DNA of 54,035 nucleotides, taken from the NCBI RefSeq assembly GCF_029813775.1, contig NZ_JARVKW010000046.1:1-54035 (forward strand), given 5' to 3'. Below, one piece after another: positions 36,779 through 44,863 of the stretch. Each line of letters starts with the position of its first letter. Positions within the stretch are counted from its first letter, which is position 1. The translations under genes and the position numbers were made by a program. This DNA is from Streptomyces sp. DH24. GTDB lineage: Bacteria; Actinomycetota; Actinomycetes; Streptomycetales; Streptomycetaceae. The notes beneath the pieces are model-generated. The model had not been told where the DNA came from and ran no database searches. It worked only from the letters and a program-made list of their open reading frames with translations.

Positions 36779-38419
36779 TCAGTGAATCAGGCGGCGGAGC
36801 CTTCCGCGCACGACGGCCGTCACACCCCGCACGCCGGGCGCGACGCGCAGGGCGAGCGCCCCGGAGTTCGTGGCGTAGGGCCTGACCAGTACAAGTCCGT
36901 GGCGCGGGCTCCACACGGCGCGTCGGCGCAGTCGTCCGGCGCCCGTGAGCGCGTGCGCCGTCGCCTCGCGGCTCGCGCCGTCGCGGAAGCGCAGCCGCAG
37001 CCGCAACTCCCAGGTGCCCGCGCCGAGCCCGGCCGGGTCCACGGTGGTCTCCGCCGTCCAGGTGCCGGGCGCGGCGGGGACGAGCGCCGTCGTACGGCGG
37101 GCCGTGACGGTGCCGTCCTCGCGGCGCCGCCACCGCACCTCGACGGTGGCCGGGCCGGACGCCGCCAGCCTCCCGTACAGCTCGTGCAGGCGCAGCCGCA
37201 GCGGGGCGGCGCGGGCACGCGGGCGCAGTTCCGCGTCGACGGCGACGGGCAGGAGCCGCACCGGGCGCGTCAGCAGGGGCTCCAGCGTGACCTGCGGGAG
37301 GTCGGCCGACCAGACGGGCGTGCCGTCGGCGGCGCGCGCGTACGGCGGGCGCAGGCGTGCCGGGCGGGCCGCCAGCTCCCGCAGCCGGGGCAGGTCGCGC
37401 GGTTCGGGGGAGGCCAGGAGGACCCGGCCGATCAGCCGGCCGGGGGCGCCGGGGCGGCGCGACCAGTCGGCCGCGTCGTACTCCGCCAGGTACGCCCGCG
37501 TGTGCTCCCACCACGCGCGCCGGTAGCGCGGGTCGCGCAGGCCCAGCTCGCGGACGTACATGCGCAGCTCGTGGTCGAGGAACTTGGCGCGCACCGCCCG
37601 CGCGAGCGTCTTCTGCCCGGCGCCCAGCAGGATCTCGTACGCCGTGCGGCAGGCCCGGGTGCGCGCCTGCCAGTTGGTGATGTCGGCGCGGTCCAGGGAG
37701 ATCGACAGCCGCTCGGCGGACCGGCGCACGTGCCACACGTACACCCGGTCCGGGACGAGGACGACGCGCGGGGCGGCGGCGAGGACGCGCGCGGTGAAGA
37801 CGAAGTCCTCGTAGCGATAGGGGCCCTCGGGGAAGCGGATGCCGTGCTCGCGCAGGAAGCCGGTGCGGTAGAGCTTGTTGACGCAGAGCGTGTCGTGGAC
37901 CAGCCGGGGGTGGTGCGCGGGACGTGCGACGACGGCGCGCGCCGCGTACAGCGCCGCCTGCCACGGCACCTCGCGCCCGGAGGGCAGCTCCCGGCGCACG
38001 CACAGCCCGCTCGCGACCTCGGCGCGCTCCTCGGCCGCCGCCGTGAGCAGGGCGTCCACGGCACCGGGCGGCAGGACGTCGTCGCTGTCGAGGAACATCA
38101 CGTACGGCGTGGTCACCGCGTCGAGGCCGGTGTTGCGGGGGCTGCCGCAGCCGCCGCTGTTGACCGGCCGCCGCACGACCCTGAGGCGCGGTTCGGTCGC
38201 GGCGAGGCGGGTCAGCAGTTCCGCGCTGCCGTCCGTGGAGCAGTCGTCCACGGCGACGACCTCACGGACGGCGGGCCCCTGCGCGAGAGCCGAGCGCACG
38301 GCGTCGGCGACGTGCGCGGCGTCGTTGTAGCCGATGACGACGACACCGACCGGGCCGGAGAGGGCCACAGGGTCGGCGGGGTCGGCGGGGGCCGTGGAGT
38401 CGGTGCCGTGCGTGCTCAT
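36779..38419 (-). CDS. GT2 glycosyltransferase with C-terminal extension, paralogue
   Basis: 546 residues from the ATG at 38419, with GGACAGG upstream. The GT-A domain (about 20-260) contains VGVVVIGYNDAAHVADAV, VDDCSTDGS, the shared NSGGCGSPRN, the metal-binding VMFLDSDDVLP and YRYEDFVF. A C-terminal part of about 280 residues resembles that of the GT2 protein at 28881-30542 in size and beta-rich, Arg-rich character. It is upstream of galE in the same direction, and a 15-bp minisatellite lies just upstream of it. It is probably a cytoplasmic transferase acting on the lipid-linked wall polymer; the donor sugar is unknown. Confidence 0.88.
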   Translation of the reverse strand: MSTHGTDSTAPADPADPVALSGPVGVVVIGYNDAAHVADAVRSALAQGPAVREVVAVDDCSTDGSAELLTRLAATEPRLRVVRRPVNSGGCGSPRNTGLDAVTTPYVMFLDSDDVLPPGAVDALLTAAAEERAEVASGLCVRRELPSGREVPWQAALYAARAVVARPAHHPRLVHDTLCVNKLYRTGFLREHGIRFPEGPYRYEDFVFTARVLAAAPRVVLVPDRVYVWHVRRSAERLSISLDRADITNWQARTRACRTAYEILLGAGQKTLARAVRAKFLDHELRMYVRELGLRDPRYRRAWWEHTRAYLAEYDAADWSRRPGAPGRLIGRVLLASPEPRDLPRLRELAARPARLRPPYARAADGTPVWSADLPQVTLEPLLTRPVRLLPVAVDAELRPRARAAPLRLRLHELYGRLAASGPATVEVRWRRREDGTVTARRTTALVPAAPGTWTAETTVDPAGLGAGTWELRLRLRFRDGASREATAHALTGAGRLRRRAVWSPRHGLVLVRPYATNSGALALRVAPGVRGVTAVVRGRLRRLIH

Positions 38420-38476
38420 ACCTGTCCATCATCGGCATGTGCGAGCGATTCGCCACAAAATGCGGCACCCGCCGAG

Positions 38477-38581
38477 CGTCGCTCAGCCGTGCCTCGCTCA
38501 GTCGAGCGTCGCCCAGCCGTGCGCTGCCGAGCCGTGCACTGCTTGGCCGCGCGGTGCTTGGCCGCGCCGTGCGGCCCCCGG
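38477..38581. repeat. 15-bp minisatellite, about six to seven units
   Basis: Degenerate 15-base units run head to tail from 38477: CGTCGCTCAGCCGTG, CCTCGCTCAGTCGAG, CGTCGCCCAGCCGTG, CGCTGCCGAGCCGTG, CACTGCTTGGCCGCG, CGGTGCTTGGCCGCG and a partial unit. The array lies between the end of ohrR and the start of the GT2 gene, both on the minus strand. Because 15 is a multiple of 3, several frames read as pentapeptide repeats, but no gene start supports translation. Confidence 0.8.
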
Positions 38582-38598
38582 ATTCACGCCGCCCGCCG

Positions 38599-39090
38599 TC
38601 ACTCGTTCTCGGCCCCCGCCGCGTCCAGGGCCGTGGTGAGCTCGTCCAGGCGGGAGCGCAGGGCGCGGATCTCGTCGAGGTCGAAGCCGGTCGCCTCCAC
38701 GATCCGGCGCGGCACCCCGGCCGCGCGTTCGCGCATCGCGGTGCCCTCGCCGGTCAGCCGGACCTCCACCGACCGCTCGTCGCGCACGCTGCGCTCGCGG
38801 ATCACCAGGCCGGCCGCCTCCAGCCGCTTGAGCAGAGGGGACAGCGTGCCGGAGTCGAGGCGGAGGTGCTCGCCGAGCTTCTTGACGGGCAGCTCGCCGT
38901 GCTCCCACAGCACCAGCATCACCAGGTACTGGGGATACGTCAGTCCGAGGTCCCTGAGGATCACGCGGTACACGCCGTTGAAGGCGCGCGAGGCCGCGTG
39001 CAGGGAGAAGCAGATCTGGCGGTCCAGACGGAGCCAGTCCGCGTCGGACGCGTTCGCGGGGTCCGGGTCGGGGGTGGAGGCGGGGGTCAT
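38599..39090 (-). CDS. ohrR: MarR-family peroxide sensor OhrR
   Basis: 163 residues from the ATG at 39090; the longer frame upstream would run through the operator and the ohr gene. The winged helix is in the middle (VKKLGEHLRLDSGTLSPLLKRLEAAGLVIRERS). The N-terminal cysteine C27 in RQICFSLHAASRAF sits where OhrR proteins carry their peroxide-sensing cysteine. It is divergent from ohr with a palindromic operator between, the classical arrangement in which oxidised OhrR releases the DNA. Confidence 0.92.
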   Translation of the reverse strand: MTPASTPDPDPANASDADWLRLDRQICFSLHAASRAFNGVYRVILRDLGLTYPQYLVMLVLWEHGELPVKKLGEHLRLDSGTLSPLLKRLEAAGLVIRERSVRDERSVEVRLTGEGTAMRERAAGVPRRIVEATGFDLDEIRALRSRLDELTTALDAAGAENE

Positions 39091-39118
39091 GTCTCCAGAG
39101 TAGCCCTGGCGCGCCATT

Positions 39119-39134
39119 TGATTGCGCGCAATTA
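39119..39134. promoter_or_regulatory. OhrR operator in the divergent promoter
   Basis: Perfect palindrome ATTGCGCGCAAT (39121-39132), extended by near-symmetric flanks, in the 124-bp gap between ohrR and ohr. A possible ohr promoter, TTGCGC at 39123 and TCTACT 17 bases further on, overlaps it. It is the only strong dyad in the gap. Confidence 0.65.
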
Positions 39135-39214
39135 AGTTGTGTGCTCTACTTGTGGTCGTGAGGCGGCCGGTGAGGCCGCCGGAACACGACCGACTCAAGA
39201 GGGATGGTTCACCC

Positions 39215-39628
39215 ATGGACGCGCTCTACACCGCTGTCGCCACCGCCACCCACGGCCGCGACGGCCGCGCCTACACCTCCGACGGCAAGCTGGACGTGCA
39301 GCTCGCCCCGCCGGTGGAGCTCGGCGGCAACGGCCAGGGCACCAACCCCGAGCAGCTTTTCGCCGCCGGGTACGCGGCCTGCTTCGCCAGCGCGCTCGGC
39401 CTGGTCGGCCGGCAGGCCAAGGTGGACGTCGGTGACGCCGCCGTCACCGGTGAGGTCGGCATAGGCAAGCAGGGCGCGGGCTTCGGTCTCGCGGTCACCC
39501 TCCGCATCGAGCTGCCGGAGGGCGTGGACGAGGCGACCGGCCGCAAGCTGGTCGAACAGGCCCACGAGGTCTGCCCCTACTCCAACGCCACCCGCGGCAA
39601 CATCCCCGTCGACCTCGTCATCGAGTAA
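39215..39628 (+). CDS. ohr: Organic hydroperoxide resistance protein Ohr
   Basis: 137 residues from the ATG at 39215, preceded by AAGAGGGATGG. It is a thiol peroxidase that reduces organic and fatty-acid hydroperoxides using lipoyl reductants. The two catalytic cysteines are present, C56 in AAGYAACFASAL and C120 in HEVCPYSNATRGN, as are the conserved Arg and Glu (R18, E48). The length is normal for the family. It stands alone on the plus strand inside the minus-strand cell-wall island. Confidence 0.96.
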   Translation: MDALYTAVATATHGRDGRAYTSDGKLDVQLAPPVELGGNGQGTNPEQLFAAGYAACFASALGLVGRQAKVDVGDAAVTGEVGIGKQGAGFGLAVTLRIELPEGVDEATGRKLVEQAHEVCPYSNATRGNIPVDLVIE

Positions 39629-39655
39629 CCCGGGCGGCGGTCACCCGGTCCCGGG

Positions 39656-39690
39656 GGCGGCCGGCCGAGGCGCGCCCCGGGCCGGCCGCC
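39656..39690. terminator. Terminator between convergent ohr and membrane-protein gene
   Basis: Perfect 11-bp stem GGCGGCCGGCC (39656-39666) / GGCCGGCCGCC (39680-39690) with a 13-base loop, 28 bases after the ohr stop and 5 bases before the end of the convergent gene. Confidence 0.72.
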
Positions 39691-39694
39691 GCCG

Positions 39695-41254
39695 TCAAGG
39701 CCCGATCCGTGCCAGCACCTCTCCCGTCCGCCGGCTCCACGCGACCACCACCGCCTCCTCGGGCAGAGTGCGCCGCGGCGTCAGCAGCAGCCAGCGCACG
39801 TCGTACCGGCGGGCGATCGCGGTGCGCTCGCCGCGGGTTGTCCCCGGGGCGAGGTAGGCGCGGACGTCGGCCGCCCGCCGCAGCCGCTCCCGCTCGTCCA
39901 GGGCCGCGTCCGGCCAGGCGGGCACGGCGAGGTTCGGCCCGTACCCGGCGATCGCGTGCACCGCGTAGTACCCGTCGGCGATCACCACCTCGCCGGGACC
40001 GATGTGCCGCGCGGCCCACGTGTACGACGGCCAGTCCGGCGGCTGCTCGAAGCCCACCGGGTCCAGCGAACGCGGCACGACCGCCCCGGCCTGCACGGTG
40101 AGGAACCCCAGACAGGCCCCCGCCGCCGCGACCGCGCCCAGCGCGCGCCGCCACACCGGCCACGGCCGGGCCGCCGCCAGCTCCACCGCGAGCGCGCACT
40201 GCAACGGGACCAGCGTGAGCCCGAGGATCCTGCCGTAGGTGTAGTGGCCGCTCACCCAGCCGTACGCCACCACCAGGCAGTCCAGGGCGAACAGCAGCAC
40301 CAGCGGGTCGCGCGCGCCGTGCCGCCGGGCCCGCAGCCACAGCGCCGGCAGTCCCAGCAGCGCCAGCCAGAAGTGCGCGCCGAGATCGTCGTACAGCCGC
40401 CGGTGCATCGCGTCCACGCTGCCGTCCCCGGCCAGCGCGAACACGTCGAAGTACGGCCACGACCAGGCGACCAGCGACGCGACCGCCGCCGCCAGGGCCC
40501 ACCGGCCCACGACCGCCGCCCGCGGGCCCCGCTGCCGTCCCGCGACCAGCGCGACCGCGCCCAGCGCCGCCGCCACCGACGTGATCGGGTGGACCAGCAC
40601 GATCAGCCCGTACAGGGCGCCGAGCGCCGCGTACCCGGTGAGGCTCGGCAGGCCGCTCGGGCCGACGAACCGCACCCGGGCCGGGTCCCGGGCCAACCGC
40701 CCGGTCAGGGCCCACGCCCAGAAGGTGAGTCCGGCCGCGAACGCCGACGGGTAGGGCAGGTTCCCGGTCATCGACATCAGCCCGAGGTAGCCGCTCCACC
40801 AGGCCCGCTCGGTGCCCCACAGCAGCGTCATCGCCGCCAGCGCCAGTACCGGCGCCCACGGCCGGGGCGTCAGCACCCGCACGAAGCGGCCGAGGCCGAA
40901 CAGCAGCACCCCCAGGTTCAGCGGCCCGGCGAGCCGCACCACCTCCCAGCCGCCGAGCCCGGTCAGCCGGGCGAAGGCGCCCTGCGCGACGGCGTACGGC
41001 GAGTAGTACGGGCTGCCCGCGCCCGGCAGGTCCGCCGTCGGGTGGCGTGGGTGCAGCAGATCGGCGCCGAGGCGTTCGACGACCGCCGCGTGCTGTCCGG
41101 CGTCGCAGCACAGCGGCACCCGCCAGTACGCCAGCGACATCACGAGCCAGAACAGGAAACCGAAGACCTGGTACGGCGTGGGGTGCCGGGCGCGACCGCC
41201 GCGCAGTGCCGTGGCACCGCGCGCGGCCCGCCGGACGAGGACGCCGGCGCTCAC
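39695..41254 (-). CDS. Polytopic membrane protein, glycosyltransferase-C-like, paralogue
   Basis: 519 residues, GTG start at 41254 with no good ribosome site; no longer start is available in frame. It has about ten membrane segments. It shares a series of motifs with the protein at 27302-28855: DAGQHAAVVERL, GSPYYSPYAVAQG, WSGYLGLMSMTGNLPYPSAFAAGL, WPYFDVFALAGDG, then RDPLVLLFALD, GHYTYGRILGLTLVPLQ and YLAPGTTRGER. The function is unknown. The acidic residues in the first loop and the GT-C-like topology suggest a transferase using a lipid-linked donor, but this is inference. The next gene in the same direction ends 114 bp upstream. Confidence 0.8.
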   Translation of the reverse strand: MSAGVLVRRAARGATALRGGRARHPTPYQVFGFLFWLVMSLAYWRVPLCCDAGQHAAVVERLGADLLHPRHPTADLPGAGSPYYSPYAVAQGAFARLTGLGGWEVVRLAGPLNLGVLLFGLGRFVRVLTPRPWAPVLALAAMTLLWGTERAWWSGYLGLMSMTGNLPYPSAFAAGLTFWAWALTGRLARDPARVRFVGPSGLPSLTGYAALGALYGLIVLVHPITSVAAALGAVALVAGRQRGPRAAVVGRWALAAAVASLVAWSWPYFDVFALAGDGSVDAMHRRLYDDLGAHFWLALLGLPALWLRARRHGARDPLVLLFALDCLVVAYGWVSGHYTYGRILGLTLVPLQCALAVELAAARPWPVWRRALGAVAAAGACLGFLTVQAGAVVPRSLDPVGFEQPPDWPSYTWAARHIGPGEVVIADGYYAVHAIAGYGPNLAVPAWPDAALDERERLRRAADVRAYLAPGTTRGERTAIARRYDVRWLLLTPRRTLPEEAVVVAWSRRTGEVLARIGP

Positions 41255-41368
41255 CGGGGCGAGGAGGATCGGGGCGTTCGGGGCATTTGCCGTATGTTCC
41301 CGGTCGGGTCAACGGCATGACCCCGCCTCACCTCATCGTGTGATCGTCCGCCCCGTCGGCGGAGTGCG

Positions 41369-42640
41369 TCACCGCATCGAGTGAGCCCGCCCGGACTGCC
41401 CCTGCACCGGCAGCACCACCCGGCCCCGCACCACGGGCTCCAGCAGCAGCGGCAGCCCCAGCACCGGCAGCAGCCAGGCCAGCACGATCAGCCGCCCGCC
41501 CCAGATGTTGATGTCGGGATGCCCGGCCTGCGTCAGGATCCCGGTGAACGAGGCCGCCAGCACGTACACCCCGAACGCGCCCCGCCGCCCCGCGCCCCAC
41601 GCGCCGGCCGCCAGGAACGCCAGGAACAGCGGCTCCCACAGCTGCCGCCGCAGCCACTCCACCCAGAAGTTGACCTGGAGCCGGAAGAACTCCGGCCACG
41701 GCCGCTCCCGGTCCGGCCGGGCGAAGTGGCCGGTGAGCAGGTCCTGCACGCTCTCCGACGCGGACGGGTAGTGCAGCAGCCGCGCCAGCAGCATCGTCCC
41801 GAGCGCCCCGCCCAGGCCGACCGCCGCGATCAGCACCGGCGCCCGCCCCGGCGGCCGTCCCCGGCGCCCGCGCACCACGGCGATCAGCGCGCCAGCCCCG
41901 GCCAGGCACACCCCGAGGAACAGCGCCTGCGAGTGCTTGACCGCGAACAGCGCGGCCAGCGACCCCGCCACCAGCGCGATCCCGGCCCGCACGCGGCCCG
42001 CCGACGCCAGCGCGCAGCCCCACAGCGCCGCCAGCGTCAGCGCCAGCAGCAGGCCCTCCGTCATCGGGCGCATCGCCGTCGTCCCGCACGGCAGGACGTA
42101 GAACAGCGCCTGCCCGGTCAGCGCGAGCGGCAGCGGCACCGCCAGCGTGCGCAGGACGAGGAACGCGAGGACACCGCCCGCGACCGTGACGGCCACGCCC
42201 GCCGCCCACACCCCCCACGTCACGCCGAGCACGGCGGTGAACGGCACCAGGAACGCCGGATAACCGGGCCGCGCCTCGAAGATCCGCATGAACCGTTCCG
42301 GCATGAACGGCACGGTGTGCCCACCGGTCTGCCCGGCCCGCCACCGCGCCGCCACGTTCCGCCACTCGCGCTCCCGGCACTCGGCCGTGACGCGTGGGCC
42401 CGGGTCGGGGCGGTGGAAGCGCACCACGTGCACGCTCTGCCTGCGGTGCGCGGTCGACGCCCGGCTCCCGCAGACGTAGTCGATGGTGGCCGCCGCCGCC
42501 TCGCGCGGGGACTCGCCGCGCAGACTCAGCGCGTACGACACGTAGTTCTTGCTGTCCGGGGTGTCCCGGCCGGTGACGTTCGCGAGCTGGAGCACGGCGA
42601 ACACCGCGGCCAGGAGCAGCACCCAGGTGCGGGGCCTCAC
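41369..42640 (-). CDS. Polytopic membrane protein of the wall-polymer operon
   Basis: 423 residues from the GTG at 42640, which overlaps the preceding stop (GTGA). A first span (about 5-20) is followed by an extracytoplasmic loop of about 100 residues with three Cys/His-rich spots (YVCGSRASTAHRRQSVHVV and MPERFMRIFEARPGYPAFLVPF), and then eight or so further spans. The end contains AGHPDINIWGGRLIVLAWLLP. The organisation resembles GT-C glycosyltransferases such as membrane mannosyl- or arabinosyltransferases, but it is not a close paralogue of the other two membrane proteins in the island. It is the third gene of a tight three-gene unit. Confidence 0.75.
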   Translation of the reverse strand: MRPRTWVLLLAAVFAVLQLANVTGRDTPDSKNYVSYALSLRGESPREAAAATIDYVCGSRASTAHRRQSVHVVRFHRPDPGPRVTAECREREWRNVAARWRAGQTGGHTVPFMPERFMRIFEARPGYPAFLVPFTAVLGVTWGVWAAGVAVTVAGGVLAFLVLRTLAVPLPLALTGQALFYVLPCGTTAMRPMTEGLLLALTLAALWGCALASAGRVRAGIALVAGSLAALFAVKHSQALFLGVCLAGAGALIAVVRGRRGRPPGRAPVLIAAVGLGGALGTMLLARLLHYPSASESVQDLLTGHFARPDRERPWPEFFRLQVNFWVEWLRRQLWEPLFLAFLAAGAWGAGRRGAFGVYVLAASFTGILTQAGHPDINIWGGRLIVLAWLLPVLGLPLLLEPVVRGRVVLPVQGQSGRAHSMR

Positions 42641-44862
42641 GAGGACGTCAGCACGTCGGAACCGGCGGCCGGGGCCGGCACCAGGGAGCCCGGTGCGGCG
42701 CCCGGCGCGGGCAGCGGCTCGCCGAGCAGCACCGTGCGCACCACCCGCTCGGCGGCCCGGCCGTCGTCGAACTCGCAGAACCGGGCCCGGAACGCGGCCC
42801 GCCGCCGCGCCGCCTCCTCGTCCCGCCACGCCCCCGACGCGAACAGCTCCGCCAGCTCCCGACAGGAGCGGGTGACGTGCCCCGGCGCCTGCGCCGTGAT
42901 GTCGAAGTAGGCGCCCCGGCTCGCCGTGAACGCACCCCAGTCGTCGGCGTGGACCACGATCGGACGGTCCAGGTTGGCGTAGTCGAACATCAGGGCCGAG
43001 TAGTCGGTGAGCAGCACGTCGGAGGCGAGCATCAGGTCCTCGACGTGCGGCTCGTCCGTCGCGTCGATCAGCACGCCCCGCCGGTGCAGCTCGGCCACGC
43101 CCAGGCCGCGCGCCGGGCCGGCTGCCAGCGACGGGTGCAGCCGGACCACGAGGGTGTGTTCCGCGCCCAGACCGGCGGCGAACCGGGCCAGGTCGACGCG
43201 GTCGACGTACCCGCCCCGGCGGTAGTCGCGCGGGGTCGGCGCGTACAGCACCACCGTGTCGCCCTCGGGGACGCCGAGCCGGGCGCGCACCGCACGGCCG
43301 TGCCCGGGACCGGCGTTCACCAGCACGTCGTTGCGCGGGCTGCCGGTGCGCAGGGAGGTGAAGTGGCAGGGGTAGGCCCGCTCCCACACCAGCTCGGAGT
43401 GCCGGTTGGCGACCAGGCTGTAGTCCCAGCGGTCGGCGCTGCGCAGCATGCGGGGCACGTCCAGACCGAGCCGGGCGCCGGGCTTGCCGAGCAGGTCGGC
43501 GCCCATGTACTTCAGCGGCGTGCCCTGATGGGTGTGGACGTGGACGCTGCCGGGGCGCTTGGCCGCGGTGCCCGGCCAGATGACGTTGCCGACGAAGTAC
43601 GTGGCGCGTTCGGTGACGCGGCGGTGCCGTGCGCTGCCGAGCACGACGTACTCGGTGTCCGGCGGCAGCAGCGCCGCCGTCTCCTCGTCGCGCACCACCC
43701 ACACCCCGCGGACGTGCGGGGCGAGTTCGCGGGCCTTGTGGTAGATCGCCGCAGGGTCGCCGAGCACGCCCCGGTGCGAGAACGCCGCGTACACGGCCAG
43801 GTCCGGGTCCGGCGGGCGGCGCGCGTTCAGCGTGGAGCGGACCCGCCCGAGGCGGGCGCCCGCGGCCCCGCGCGCCCGCCGTGCCCTGCGCGCCAGCTCG
43901 CGCGCCGCCCTGCCCACCTGCCGACGGGCCTGGTAGGCGACGTAACCGCCCTCCAGGACGCGCAGTTCGGCGGGGACCTCGGCGCCCTCGGGCCGGTGCG
44001 CGCGGAACAGTTCGGCCGTGCGGCGGAAGAACTCGGCCCGGTCGGACGGCGGCAGCCGGTCCGGCTTGGCGAGGATGTCCAGGCAGTGCTCGCCCATCTT
44101 GCGGTGCAGGTGGGGCCGCCAGCCGGCCAGTCGCGGCCGGTCGGCCACGAACGCGAAGACCCGCTCGTACTGGTCGTGGATGTCGAAGTGCTTGCGGCTG
44201 GTGGTGGACAGGATGTTGCCCTGGCGGCGCTGCCGGTAGTACAGGCAGATCCGGTCCAGGGTGGCGATCCGCGCGGCGCTGAGCATCACGGGGAACGTCC
44301 AGGGCGTGTCCTCGTAGTACCCGGGCGGGAACGTGAAGCCCTCCCGCTCCACGAAGTCCCGCCGGTAGACCTTGTTCCACACCACCATCAACAGGTCGAG
44401 GATCTCCGGGTGTTCGGCCGCCGAGAACGTGCCGTCCGCGCACTCGGCGAGCACATGCGCCAGCACGTTGCGGCGCGTGCCGCCCCACCAGTAGGTGCGG
44501 GCGTAGTCGAAGACCAGCACGTCCGGGTCCGAGGTGCGGGCCAGCCGGTCGGCCAGCGCGTCCAGCGCGCCCGGCGTGAGGGTGTCGTCGCTGTCCAGGA
44601 AGAACAGGTAGTCGCCGGTCGCGTGCGGCAGCCCCGCGTTGCGGGCGCGGCCCAGGCCCACGTTCTCCGGCAGGTGCAGCACCCGGACGCGGTCGTCGCG
44701 GGCCGCGTACTCGTCGAGGATCGCGCCGCAGCCGTCCGGCGAGCAGTCGTCCACGGCGATCACCTCGAAGTCGCCGAAGGACTGCTCCAGGACCGAGTCC
44801 AGGCACTCGCGCACAAAGCCCTGCACCTCGAAGCAGGGCACGATGATGCTGAAGCGGGGCAT
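42637..44862 (-). CDS. Bifunctional GT2 / TagF-like protein, paralogue 2, His to Gln variant
   Basis: 741 residues from the ATG at 44862 (MPRFSIIVPCFEVQG), with AGGAG upstream. The N-terminal GT2 domain looks intact: VIAVDDCSPDG, VGLGRARNAGLPHATGDYLF and FLDSDDTL. The C-terminal TagF-like domain has SPRNDV, LYAPTPRDYR, VRLHPSL and LLTDYSALMFDYANLDRPIV. The HGTP motif reads HTHQGTPLKYMG, so the histidine used as catalytic base in TagF enzymes is glutamine (Q446, codon CAG at 43525-43527). The TagF half may be inactive or altered. It follows the next TagF paralogue by one base and overlaps the membrane-protein gene by four. Confidence 0.9.
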   Translation of the reverse strand: MPRFSIIVPCFEVQGFVRECLDSVLEQSFGDFEVIAVDDCSPDGCGAILDEYAARDDRVRVLHLPENVGLGRARNAGLPHATGDYLFFLDSDDTLTPGALDALADRLARTSDPDVLVFDYARTYWWGGTRRNVLAHVLAECADGTFSAAEHPEILDLLMVVWNKVYRRDFVEREGFTFPPGYYEDTPWTFPVMLSAARIATLDRICLYYRQRRQGNILSTTSRKHFDIHDQYERVFAFVADRPRLAGWRPHLHRKMGEHCLDILAKPDRLPPSDRAEFFRRTAELFRAHRPEGAEVPAELRVLEGGYVAYQARRQVGRAARELARRARRARGAAGARLGRVRSTLNARRPPDPDLAVYAAFSHRGVLGDPAAIYHKARELAPHVRGVWVVRDEETAALLPPDTEYVVLGSARHRRVTERATYFVGNVIWPGTAAKRPGSVHVHTHQGTPLKYMGADLLGKPGARLGLDVPRMLRSADRWDYSLVANRHSELVWERAYPCHFTSLRTGSPRNDVLVNAGPGHGRAVRARLGVPEGDTVVLYAPTPRDYRRGGYVDRVDLARFAAGLGAEHTLVVRLHPSLAAGPARGLGVAELHRRGVLIDATDEPHVEDLMLASDVLLTDYSALMFDYANLDRPIVVHADDWGAFTASRGAYFDITAQAPGHVTRSCRELAELFASGAWRDEEAARRRAAFRARFCEFDDGRAAERVVRTVLLGEPLPAPGAAPGSLVPAPAAGSDVLTSS

Positions 44863-44863
44863 G

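Noticed and set aside
38477..38581. CRISPR-like array
   Set aside because: The 15-bp units are head to tail with no spacers and no cas genes are present; it is a minisatellite.
36698..39103. 801-residue plus-strand open frame across the GT2 and ohrR genes
   Set aside because: It is antisense to two well-supported genes and has no conserved motif; part of it translates the 15-bp minisatellite.
41284..41312. Promoter TTGACC-17-CAAATG before the membrane-protein gene at 39695-41254
   Set aside because: The -35 is good but the -10 is poor and the gene may be co-transcribed with the upstream unit, so it was not listed as a feature.
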